From Deltaproteobacteria bacterium (lineage in GTDB: Bacteria > Desulfobacterota > Desulfobacteria > Desulfobacterales > B30-G6), in assembly GCA_003647375.1 (NCBI GenBank), contig QMMS01000041.1:1-20934 (forward strand): a stretch of DNA of 20,934 bases, given 5' to 3'. Position numbers and translations under genes: made by a program. The notes beneath the pieces are model-generated. The model did not search any database. It was not told where the DNA came from and saw only the letters and a list, made by a program, of their open reading frames with translations. Of the stretch, positions 14,093 through 20,934 are shown piece by piece (position 1 is the first letter of the stretch; every line of letters begins with the position of its first letter).

Positions 14093-14115
14093 ATTACGAA
14101 GTTCGTAATAATCAA
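14093..14115 (-). promoter_or_regulatory. 17-bp palindromic operator upstream of proC-ccdA-thioredoxin
   Basis: ATTACGAA-G-TTCGTAAT (14093-14109) is a perfect inverted repeat with 8-bp arms and one central base. Read on the minus strand it exactly fills the 17-bp gap between TTGATT (14110-14115), a possible -35, and TACTGT (14087-14092), a weak -10. An AT-rich palindrome in a promoter spacer is typical of a dimeric repressor of the MarR, TetR or ArsR kind. The binding protein is not in the window, and the weak -10 leaves the promoter uncertain. Confidence 0.45.
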
Positions 14116-14231
14116 GAAAAAAGGCTGTTCAGGCAGACTTTTCCCTTGTTTGGGGCCGGCGGCTTTATATGAAAATTCTTGACTTCTTGTTCATTATGTA
14201 CTTAGGTTTGACATCAAAATCGCTCAATTGA

Positions 14232-14352
14232 AGAACCTCGCAGCAAGCTGCGAGGAATGTTCTGCCGTGCGGCAGTGCTTCGCATCGACCGTAAGGAATT
14301 CTGTCTAATTTAGATTCGCTCGCATTCCCCGTAGCAAGCTACAGGGAATGCG
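14232..14352. repeat. Cluster of REP-like hairpins between proC and yggT
   Basis: Three hairpins follow each other. CCTCGCAGC-AA-GCTGCGAGG (14236-14255) has a 9-bp perfect stem. CTGCCG-TG-CGGCAG spans 14262-14275. The third (14321-14352) pairs CGCATTCCC with GGGAATGCG around an inner GTAGC-AA-GCTAC, with a single C-A mismatch. A short palindrome, TCTAA-T-TTAGA, sits at 14304-14314. The third hairpin shares CATTC, then GTAGCAAGCTACAG, with the repeat units at 5.0-5.1 kb, so the two loci belong to one family. This cluster fills much of the 470-bp gap between proC and yggT. The rest of that gap holds the proC palindrome and a possible weak yggT promoter (TTGCGG 14360-14365, TATAAA 14385-14390); I see no gene. 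Confidence 0.7.
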
Positions 14353-14429
14353 CTCGCTATTGCGGTTCAGCTTAAAGTTAATCTTATAAATCGGGCGAGA
14401 AAAAAAAGATCGAAGGGCTGTGTTATTTT

Positions 14430-14729
14430 ATGTATATTATTGGCTATTTCTTGATGGCTGTAGCCAAGGTGCTTGACATCGTTCTCCTTGCATTTATGTG
14501 GATTGTCATCGCCCGGGCTTTGTTGTCATGGGTGAACCCGGACCCGTTCAACCCCATTGTACGTTTTATTCATAATGTTACAGAACCGATCCTCTATCCC
14601 ATTCGCAAGCGAATACCCGTCAATATGGGCGGCATTGATTTTTCGCCGATTTTGATTTTTATGGCAGTGATTTTTCTTCGAACGTTCTTGGTCAGCAGCC
14701 TGAGCAGGATGGCGATGTCACTGGTGTAA
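14430..14729 (+). CDS. yggT: YggT-family integral membrane protein
   Basis: The protein has 99 residues with two hydrophobic segments (about 3-33 and 70-95). The family core VIARALLSWVNPDPFNPIVRFIHNVTEPILYPIRK lies between them (about 26-60). YggT proteins are small inner-membrane proteins that usually sit near proC or the yggS and divIVA genes; their role is not firmly known, with links proposed to osmotic tolerance and cell-envelope organisation. The ribosome binding site is weak (GAAGG about 15 bases upstream), so low expression or an unrecognised start is possible. It is followed after 34 bp by pilT in the same direction, which may put it in one transcript with the pilus motor genes. Confidence 0.88.
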   Translation: MYIIGYFLMAVAKVLDIVLLAFMWIVIARALLSWVNPDPFNPIVRFIHNVTEPILYPIRKRIPVNMGGIDFSPILIFMAVIFLRTFLVSSLSRMAMSLV

Positions 14730-14763
14730 TATACTAAGGATCCATAAATATGAGGAGTAACCC

Positions 14764-15846
14764 ATGGCTAAGATCGATGCTTTTTTTAAATTGATGCATG
14801 AACAAGGGGCATCAGACCTTCATCTTGTGGCGGGCCAGCCGCCGGCCCTAAGAGTCAGGGGCGATATCGAGAGAGTCAAATATAAGGTGCTGAGCAACGA
14901 CGACCTTCGAGGGATGCTTTATGAGATTACCCCCGAGGAAAAGATCAAGGTGTTCGAAGAAACGGGCGATGTCGATTTCGGATATGAGATTCCGGGGTTG
15001 GCACGCTACCGCTCCAATTTTTTTATGCAGAAAAATGGTGTCGGGGCTGTTTTTAGAGAAATTCCGAGCACGATCATGACGGCGGAGGACTTGGGTTTGC
15101 CACCGGTTATTAAAAAGCTCTCAAGCCTCCCTAGAGGTCTCGTCGTTATCACAGGACCAACGGGTAGCGGTAAGTCAACCACCCTAGCCGCCATCATTGA
15201 TGAGGCAAACAAGACACGGCATGACCATATTATTACCGTTGAAGATCCCATCGAATTTGTTCACAACAGCATCTCTTGTCTTGTGAACCACCGGGAGGTC
15301 GGTATTCACACCAAGTCTTTCAGTGCGGCCCTTCGGGGAGCCCTTCGGGAAGACCCCGATATTATTCTGGTGGGCGAAATGCGCGACCTGGAAACTATTT
15401 CACTGGCTATCGAAGCTGCGTCCACCGGCCATCTCGTTTTTGGAACCCTGCATACCACCAGTGCGGCCAAGACTGTAGATCGAATTGTCGAGGTGTTTCC
15501 TTCCAATGAGCAGGCCCAGATTCGATCGACCCTGGCAGATGGCGTCCGCGCCATTGTTGCCCAGGTTCTTTTCAAGCGGTCAGACAAAAAAGGCAGATGC
15601 CCTGCACTCGAGATTCTTATTGCCACACCGGCGGTGCGAAACCTGATTAGAGAATCAAAGACCCATCAGCTCAATTCGATGATACAGACCGGGAAAAAAT
15701 ACGGCATGCAGTTGCTCGATGAAGCCATTATGGATCTTTACAACAAGGGATGGATTACTGGAGATTCTGCCTACCAAAAGGCAAACGACAAGGCTAAATT
15801 TCGTCCACTGTTGAGAGAGCCTCCTGCGGATTTTACGGAGGCATAA
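14764..15846 (+). CDS. pilT: Type IV pilus retraction ATPase PilT
   Basis: The protein has 360 residues and no membrane segment. It is a hexameric secretion/pilus ATPase by motif: an N-terminal PAS-like domain starting GASDLHLVAGQPPALRVRG, Walker A GPTGSGKS (131-138), Asp box VEDPIEF (159-165), Walker B with IILVGEMRD (200-208) and His box TGHLVFGTLHTTSA (221-234). Length and the GEMRD/TLHT motifs fit PilT rather than the larger PilB assembly ATPase. It should depolymerise type IV pili at the inner membrane and drive twitching. The AIRNLIRE-like PilT signature appears as AVRNLIRE. The start follows GAGGAG. The pilus structural genes are not in the window. A second PilT-like ATPase follows after 51 bp. 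Confidence 0.94.
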   Translation: MAKIDAFFKLMHEQGASDLHLVAGQPPALRVRGDIERVKYKVLSNDDLRGMLYEITPEEKIKVFEETGDVDFGYEIPGLARYRSNFFMQKNGVGAVFREIPSTIMTAEDLGLPPVIKKLSSLPRGLVVITGPTGSGKSTTLAAIIDEANKTRHDHIITVEDPIEFVHNSISCLVNHREVGIHTKSFSAALRGALREDPDIILVGEMRDLETISLAIEAASTGHLVFGTLHTTSAAKTVDRIVEVFPSNEQAQIRSTLADGVRAIVAQVLFKRSDKKGRCPALEILIATPAVRNLIRESKTHQLNSMIQTGKKYGMQLLDEAIMDLYNKGWITGDSAYQKANDKAKFRPLLREPPADFTEA

Positions 15847-15897
15847 CATGAAGTCATCTCAAATTTTGCGATATCTTCATGAGAGGGAGGTAATCAG

Positions 15898-17064
15898 ATG
15901 AGAAAACAGGAAGTCGATCATATTCTTACGAGAATGTTGGATTCTCATACCAATGTGTCGGACTTGAATTTAACTGTTGGAAGATCCCTTCAAGTTGAAA
16001 GTTCCGGTCAGTTGGTTCCGGTCGACATGGTCCCGCCAATCAAGGAGCTGACGCCGTTTCAGAGTGAAATTGTCGCCTTGAATCTGGTGAACAAAGACCG
16101 CCGTCTGACCGAAACTCTGATATCTCATGGCTCATGTGACATGTCCTACAGTCTACCGGGAAAGGCGCGCTTCAGGGTCAATGTCTTTTCACAGCAGGGC
16201 AATTATTCGGTGGTGTTGCGGCAGTTGGAATCAAAGGTTCCCACCATCAAAGAAATGGGACTTCCGGAAGTCTTCTATAAAATAGCCGATGAGTTGAATG
16301 GCATCGTATTTGTCACCGGTGCCACCGGCTCCGGAAAGACGACATCGTTGGCCGCGATTCTCGAGGTCATCAATGAAAAAAAATCCGTGCACATCGTCAC
16401 CCTCGAAGACCCGATTGAATATCAGCACCCACATAAAAAATCCACATTTAACCAGCGCGAATTGGGAACCGATTTCGATTCGTTTTCCAATGGCCTGAGG
16501 GCTGCTTTGCGGCAGGCACCCAAAGTCATCCTGGTGGGTGAAATGCGGGATCGTGAATCAGTGGAAATCGGTCTGAGCGCTGCAGAAACCGGCCATCTGG
16601 TGTTGACGACGCTCCATACCGTCGATGCAGGTCAAACCATTAACCGCATATTGGGAATGTTCAGTATCGAAGAAGAGAATCAGGTTCGCATACGTCTTGC
16701 AGATACTGTCCGATGGATTGTATCCCAGCGGCTGGTTCCCAAAGTCGGCGGGGGCAGGGTGGCGGCTTTTGAAATGCTGGGTTCAAATCTACGGGTGAAA
16801 GATAGCATTTTGCAGGGAGAATCTGAAGGAAAAACATTCTATGAGATCATGCAGGCTGGAAAACCGTTTGGCATGACGACTTTTGATGACTTTTTGGTGG
16901 GTCTGTACGAACAGGGACTCATTTCGCAGGAAAACGCCCTGGCGTATTCATCACGCAAAGGTGTTACCGGCAGAGGGATCGACACTGTCAAATCGGCCAG
17001 GGGAGAAACGACGACTGATATTGATTCCCTGCATATGGACAGAGAATATGAAAGGAAAATGTAA
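15898..17064 (+). CDS. PilT paralogue (PilU-like twitching ATPase)
   Basis: The protein has 388 residues and the same fold order as PilT. The N-terminal domain starts NVSDLNLTVGR; Walker A is GATGSGKT (141-148), the Asp box is LEDPIEYQH (169-176), Walker B is VILVGEMRD (210-218) and the His box is TGHLVLTTLHT (231-241). It is clearly diverged from the adjacent pilT: the SDLHL motif is SDLNL, and the usual RQDPD before Walker B is RQAPK. An extra C-terminal tail of about 40 residues is Ser/Thr/Arg-rich. Tandem PilT-type genes occur in many twitching bacteria, where the second (PilU) assists forceful retraction. I use PilU-like in that sense without claiming orthology. GGGAGGT supports the start. 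It is followed after 15 bp by the zinc-ribbon/receiver gene. Confidence 0.88.
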   Translation: MRKQEVDHILTRMLDSHTNVSDLNLTVGRSLQVESSGQLVPVDMVPPIKELTPFQSEIVALNLVNKDRRLTETLISHGSCDMSYSLPGKARFRVNVFSQQGNYSVVLRQLESKVPTIKEMGLPEVFYKIADELNGIVFVTGATGSGKTTSLAAILEVINEKKSVHIVTLEDPIEYQHPHKKSTFNQRELGTDFDSFSNGLRAALRQAPKVILVGEMRDRESVEIGLSAAETGHLVLTTLHTVDAGQTINRILGMFSIEEENQVRIRLADTVRWIVSQRLVPKVGGGRVAAFEMLGSNLRVKDSILQGESEGKTFYEIMQAGKPFGMTTFDDFLVGLYEQGLISQENALAYSSRKGVTGRGIDTVKSARGETTTDIDSLHMDREYERKM

Positions 17065-17079
17065 TGGAGAGGGTGCTTT

Positions 17080-17730
17080 ATGGACATAACCTGTGAAAAT
17101 TGCCAGAGCAAATTCAAGATTCCTGATGAAACGATACCCAGGGGAAAGAGCGCTACACTTCCATGCCCGAAATGTAAGAAAACAATCTCCATCAAGGCTT
17201 TGGAGGCGACAAACGCAGCAACGGATGGTGAAGTAGACAGCGTGGCAGCAGAATTCAGCTTTGAAGAAGACGACTTTGAAACCTCAGAAAAACCGTTTGA
17301 CTTTATCGAGGAAGAGGGGAAGATCGCCTTGGTCTGTGAATCGGATACCGTTGTCCGCGATGGTATCGTCCGAGCTCTGGAGCTCTTGGAGTATCATGTC
17401 AGTGAGGCCAAAGGCAACCGGGATGCATTGAGAAGTCTTCGGTACAAGGCATATGATCTGGTTGTGGTGGACGAATATTTTGGTACCAAAGACCCGGAAC
17501 GAAATGGTGTTTTGATTTACCTCGAACGGCTTCATATGGATGTGCGGCGGAATATGTTTATTGCGCTGATTAGCGACCGCTTTCGTACCATGGACCATAT
17601 GATGGCTTTCTGTAAGAGTGTCAATCTCGTCATCAACAAAAAGAATATCAAAGATATCGAGAAGATTTTATCGAGAAGTATTACGGACTATGAAATGTTT
17701 TACCGCATATACAAAGAAACACTGGTTTAA
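17080..17730 (+). CDS. MJ0042-type zinc-ribbon protein with a receiver-like domain
   Basis: The protein has 216 residues in two parts. The N-terminus is an MJ0042-type zinc ribbon (C5, C8, C29, C32, with FKIPDETIP between the pairs). After an acidic linker (about 50-78) comes a receiver-like domain (about 80-200): E87/D89 for the acidic pocket, D131 in LVVVDEYF at the phosphoacceptor position, S165 in ALISD and K187 or K188 in VINKKN. The overall pattern of a receiver is kept, but the pocket is reduced and the usual proline after the lysine is absent, so phosphorylation is uncertain. Such proteins are common in Deltaproteobacteria and poorly studied. Its place behind two pilus ATPases suggests a role in pilus or motility control (inference). 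GGAGAGGG supports the start. Confidence 0.8.
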   Translation: MDITCENCQSKFKIPDETIPRGKSATLPCPKCKKTISIKALEATNAATDGEVDSVAAEFSFEEDDFETSEKPFDFIEEEGKIALVCESDTVVRDGIVRALELLEYHVSEAKGNRDALRSLRYKAYDLVVVDEYFGTKDPERNGVLIYLERLHMDVRRNMFIALISDRFRTMDHMMAFCKSVNLVINKKNIKDIEKILSRSITDYEMFYRIYKETLV

Positions 17731-17736
17731 GCCTGC

Positions 17737-17895
17737 ATGTCAAACATCCATTCCTACACATGTGCAGACTACCGGGAAGAGATGATACTCCTTAGTCTCC
17801 GAAAGCGTCTTGAAGATCCAGATGTGCCAGAGGATGAGAAACCGACTATTCAAGCCAGAATTCAGGAACTGGAAAAATCTCTAGATATGCAATAA
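17737..17895 (+). CDS. 52-residue hypothetical protein
   Basis: The ATG lies 6 bp after the preceding gene stops and the reading frame ends at the TAA within the terminator arm. The protein begins MSNIHSYTCADYREEMILL and continues with a charged, helical segment rich in Arg, Glu and Leu (RKRLEDPDVPEDEKPTIQAR), which looks like a short helical hairpin. I recall short proteins of this form (C-x-DYREEMILL, then a basic helix) from related sulfate reducers, although I could not search. There is no clear ribosome binding site, so coupling to the upstream gene is likely. It is soluble, with one cysteine (C9), and has no known function. Confidence 0.65.
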   Translation: MSNIHSYTCADYREEMILLSLRKRLEDPDVPEDEKPTIQARIQELEKSLDMQ

Positions 17896-17915
17896 AATCG
17901 CGAAGCGATTTTATT
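17891..17915. terminator. Bidirectional terminator between the pilT run and coaX
   Basis: AATAAAATCGC (17891-17901) pairs perfectly with GCGATTTTATT (17905-17915) around a GAA loop. The A-rich left and T-rich right arms allow termination in both directions. The hairpin contains both the stop of the 52-residue gene (17893-17895) and the stop of coaX (17911-17913), an economical convergent arrangement. The stem is AT-rich at its base, so efficiency may be moderate. Confidence 0.75.
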
Positions 17916-18675
17916 GGGAGTTACTGATAATCCGTAATCCCTCCAGCGTCAGGTCAGGCTCTACGGTCTCTATGGTTTCAGAGACATGGCTGATGAGTGA
18001 TGCCAATCCTCCTGTGGCTACAACTTTGGGGTTTGTTCCCATCTCTGCTGTCATGCGTTTGACAATACCGTCCACCAGCCCGGCATATCCGTAGATGATG
18101 CCGGCTTTAAGGCTCTGGCCGGTGTCTTTGCCGACAACATGTTCCGGTGGCTCAAAGATTTCGATCCTTGGGAGCTTTGAAGCTTTCAGAAAGAGTGCTT
18201 CCGACGAAATGATTATTCCGGGACTGATGGCGCCCCCAAGATACTCACCCTTTTGAGAGATTGCGTCAAAGGTGGTGGCTGTTCCGAAATCGATGACGAT
18301 CAGACTGGTTTGGTATTTATGATAGGCGGCGACAGCATTGACGATTCGATCCGCCCCCAGCTCAGATGGGTTGGAGATCCGTATGGGCATCTGCGCGTAA
18401 GATTTTGCATTGACCCAGCGGGGTGAATGCCCCAGGTATTTACGACAGAAAGAATCAAGAATCGTAACCATTGGCGGCACGACACATGAGACAAGGGTTT
18501 TTTCAATTTCGTCAAGCATGAACCCGCTGCCCAAAAACAGATTTGCTACAAGAATATTGAATTCGTCTTCCGTGGTGTTCCTCTCGGTACGAACCCGCCA
18601 GCTTTTTAAGAGTGTTTTCCCGCTGTATACACCCAGAACGATATTGGTATTTCCGACATCAATGACAAAAAGCAT
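17911..18675 (-). CDS. coaX: Type III pantothenate kinase
   Basis: The protein has 254 residues. It shows the ASKHA-fold signatures of the CoaX family: DVGNTN (6-11) for phosphate binding, ELGADR (105-110) and DFGTATTFD (129-137), then GGAISPGI further on. It phosphorylates pantothenate in the first step of coenzyme A synthesis, in the cytoplasm; type III enzymes are insensitive to CoA feedback and often need a monovalent cation. The start is supported by GAGGG seven bases upstream. It follows folP by 44 bp on the same strand, and the stop lies inside the shared terminator. Length and motifs are normal for the family. Confidence 0.95.
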   Translation of the reverse strand: MLFVIDVGNTNIVLGVYSGKTLLKSWRVRTERNTTEDEFNILVANLFLGSGFMLDEIEKTLVSCVVPPMVTILDSFCRKYLGHSPRWVNAKSYAQMPIRISNPSELGADRIVNAVAAYHKYQTSLIVIDFGTATTFDAISQKGEYLGGAISPGIIISSEALFLKASKLPRIEIFEPPEHVVGKDTGQSLKAGIIYGYAGLVDGIVKRMTAEMGTNPKVVATGGLASLISHVSETIETVEPDLTLEGLRIISNSQ

Positions 18676-18719
18676 AGGTTTCCCTCACAATCTACAAATA
18701 TTATTTTAGGAGCAGCGTG

Positions 18720-19616
<897 letters not shown>

Positions 19617-19749
19617 CAGGTATTGATTTTCACTTTTTGCGAAGGAGCGATAACGTCGCGTTTATTCCGTATTCGGATTTAGAATTTATCACACGCTGAA
19701 TGTGCATAATATTAATCCCTTATAGGATTGAATCAGACCCCTTCCCGCA

Positions 19750-20934
19750 TTATTCGCCGGACTCTGAGGCGGCTTTGTCAGGTTCTTCTTTTTCTGCCGT
19801 AGCCAGTGATGGGAGTTCAATGCCGGGTCTCATGGAGGTGATGAGTTCATCCAGCTCGGCACCCAATACCGTTTCTTTTTCAAGGAGACTTTCCGCAAGC
19901 TTATGCAGGATATCGATGTTCTCCTTCAGGACCGCCGTGGCTTTTTCATATGCTTCACCGATGAGTTTGTTGACCTCGTCATCTATCTTTTTGGCAGTGG
20001 CTTCGGAATAGTCTCTGTGCTGAGAAATCTCCCTGCCCAGAAAAATCTGTTCTTCTTCTTTGGCATAGGAAAGGGGTCCCAGTTTTTCGCTCATGCCCCA
20101 GACACGAATCATTTTTTGGGCCAGGTCGGTGGCCTGCTTGATATCATTGGAGGCGCCCGTACTGATCCGCTTGAAAACGATATCTTCGGCAACACGTCCA
20201 CCAAAGGCGACCGCCAGGTCACTCTGCAGCTGGTCTTTGTATTTGAAGTCCCGCTCTTCAGGGAGGAACCAGGTTATACCCGCTGCCCGACCCCTTGGTA
20301 TGATGGTGATTTTGTTGACCGCGTCCGTATAGGGAAGAAGGCGAGCTACCAGTGCATGTCCTCCCTCGTGGTAAGCGGTTGTCTTGCGATCTTCCTCCTT
20401 GATGACCTTGGATTTTCTTTCCAGACCCATGTACACCTTGTCCTTGGAATCTTCAAAATCGGCCATGTCGATTTTCTCTTTGTTTCGTTTAGCGGCAATC
20501 AGGGCGGCTTCGTTGACAAGGTTTTCCAGATCCGCCCCTGAGAAACCGGGCGTTCCCTTGGCCAGTATGGTGACGTTGACATCCGCTGCAATGGGTGTTC
20601 TTTTCATGTGAACTTCCAGAATTTTTTGTCTGCCTCTGATGTCGGGCAACGGTACGACCACCTGGCGATCAAACCTGCCGGGCCGCAGCAGCGCCGGATC
20701 CAGAACATCGGGTCGGTTCGTGGCTGATATCAAGATTACGCCCTCGTTTGATTCGAAACCATCCATTTCAACGAGGAGTTGGTTGAGGGTTTGCTCCCTT
20801 TCGTCATGACCACCCCCAAGTCCGGCTCCCCGGTGACGCCCGACGGCGTCTATTTCATCGATGAAGATGATGCACGGGGCGTTCTTTTTGCCTTGTACAA
20901 ACAGGTCTCGCACGCGAGAAGCGCCGACGCCTAC
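19750..20934 (-). CDS. ftsH: ATP-dependent membrane zinc protease FtsH, C-terminal part
   Basis: The gene runs off the right edge. The 394 visible residues start inside the AAA+ domain with [12 protein letters not shown], so the N-terminal membrane helices and Walker A lie outside. Visible signatures are Walker B IIFIDEID (about residue 22), the second region of homology ending RPGRFDR, and the zinc protease motif HEGGH (about 189-193), followed by the conserved GGRVAED and [11 protein letters not shown] segments. FtsH is a hexameric inner-membrane protease that removes misassembled membrane proteins and short-lived regulators. The C-terminal tail is Glu/Lys/Ala-rich and ends in ASESGE. A start inside the window would be wrong because the open frame continues to the edge. 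It heads the visible ftsH-folP-coaX run. Confidence 0.97.
   Translation of the reverse strand, partial: VGVGASRVRDLFVQGKKNAPCIIFIDEIDAVGRHRGAGLGGGHDEREQTLNQLLVEMDGFESNEGVILISATNRPDVLDPALLRPGRFDRQVVVPLPDIRGRQKILEVHMKRTPIAADVNVTILAKGTPGFSGADLENLVNEAALIAAKRNKEKIDMADFEDSKDKVYMGLERKSKVIKEEDRKTTAYHEGGHALVARLLPYTDAVNKITIIPRGRAAGITWFLPEERDFKYKDQLQSDLAVAFGGRVAEDIVFKRISTGASNDIKQATDLAQKMIRVWGMSEKLGPLSYAKEEEQIFLGREISQHRDYSEATAKKIDDEVNKLIGEAYEKATAVLKENIDILHKLAESLLEKETVLGAELDELITSMRPGIELPSLATAEKEEPDKAASESGE

Overview
The window most likely comes from an anaerobic, sulfate-reducing member of the Desulfobacterota, probably a Desulfobacterales-like lineage. The main evidence is a complete Tmc transmembrane redox complex operon, including an acidic tetrahaem cytochrome c3. 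An oxygen-independent class III ribonucleotide reductase and a propionyl-CoA synthetase fit the same lifestyle. The taxon is inferred from gene content and remembered family resemblance; no database search was run. Nearly all of the sequence is chromosomal, dense and operonic. I see no transposase, integrase, phage gene, CRISPR array, tRNA or rRNA.

Layout. (1) 1-1442, minus strand: a membrane-anchored hypothetical protein, an HD-domain protein and the first 45 codons of a LUD-domain protein. (2) 1612-6166, plus strand: promoter, tmcD, tmcC, tmcB, a 240-bp block of about 2.5 tandem hairpin-rich repeats, tmcA, a single-domain response regulator, and a near-ideal 21-bp terminator hairpin shared with the opposing prpE. 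(3) 6197-8190, minus: prpE with its own promoter. (4) 8364-11543, minus: nrdD-nrdG behind a promoter that carries two palindromes centred 32 bp apart, a good candidate pair of NrdR boxes. (5) 11586-11861, plus: a small two-helix membrane protein. (6) 11930-14115, minus: proC-ccdA-thioredoxin, with a perfect 17-bp palindrome upstream. (7) 14232-14352: a second cluster of hairpins sharing a core with the tmc repeats. (8) 14430-17895, plus: yggT, pilT, a pilT paralogue, a zinc-ribbon plus receiver-like protein, and a 52-residue protein. (9) 17891-20934, minus: ftsH (5' end outside the window), folP, coaX, which converge on group 8 through a hairpin that contains both stop codons.

How the genes work together. 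The Tmc proteins should pass electrons between periplasmic c-type cytochromes (TmcA), the membrane b-type subunit (TmcC) and the cytoplasmic iron-sulfur protein (TmcB), linking periplasmic hydrogen or formate oxidation to cytoplasmic reductions. CcdA and the exported thioredoxin probably keep cysteines reduced outside the membrane, which cytochromes such as TmcA need before haem attachment. The two PilT-type ATPases and the zinc-ribbon/receiver protein form a plausible twitching-motility module. The remaining genes are housekeeping (proline, folate, CoA, dNTP supply, membrane proteolysis).

The points most worth a second look are the repeat block inside the tmc operon and its relatives at 8.3 and 14.3 kb, the reversed tmc gene order with a receiver protein attached, the paired nrd operators, the proC palindrome, and the uncharacterised zinc-ribbon/receiver plus 52-residue pair behind the pilT genes. 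I did not find a clearly new multi-gene system.
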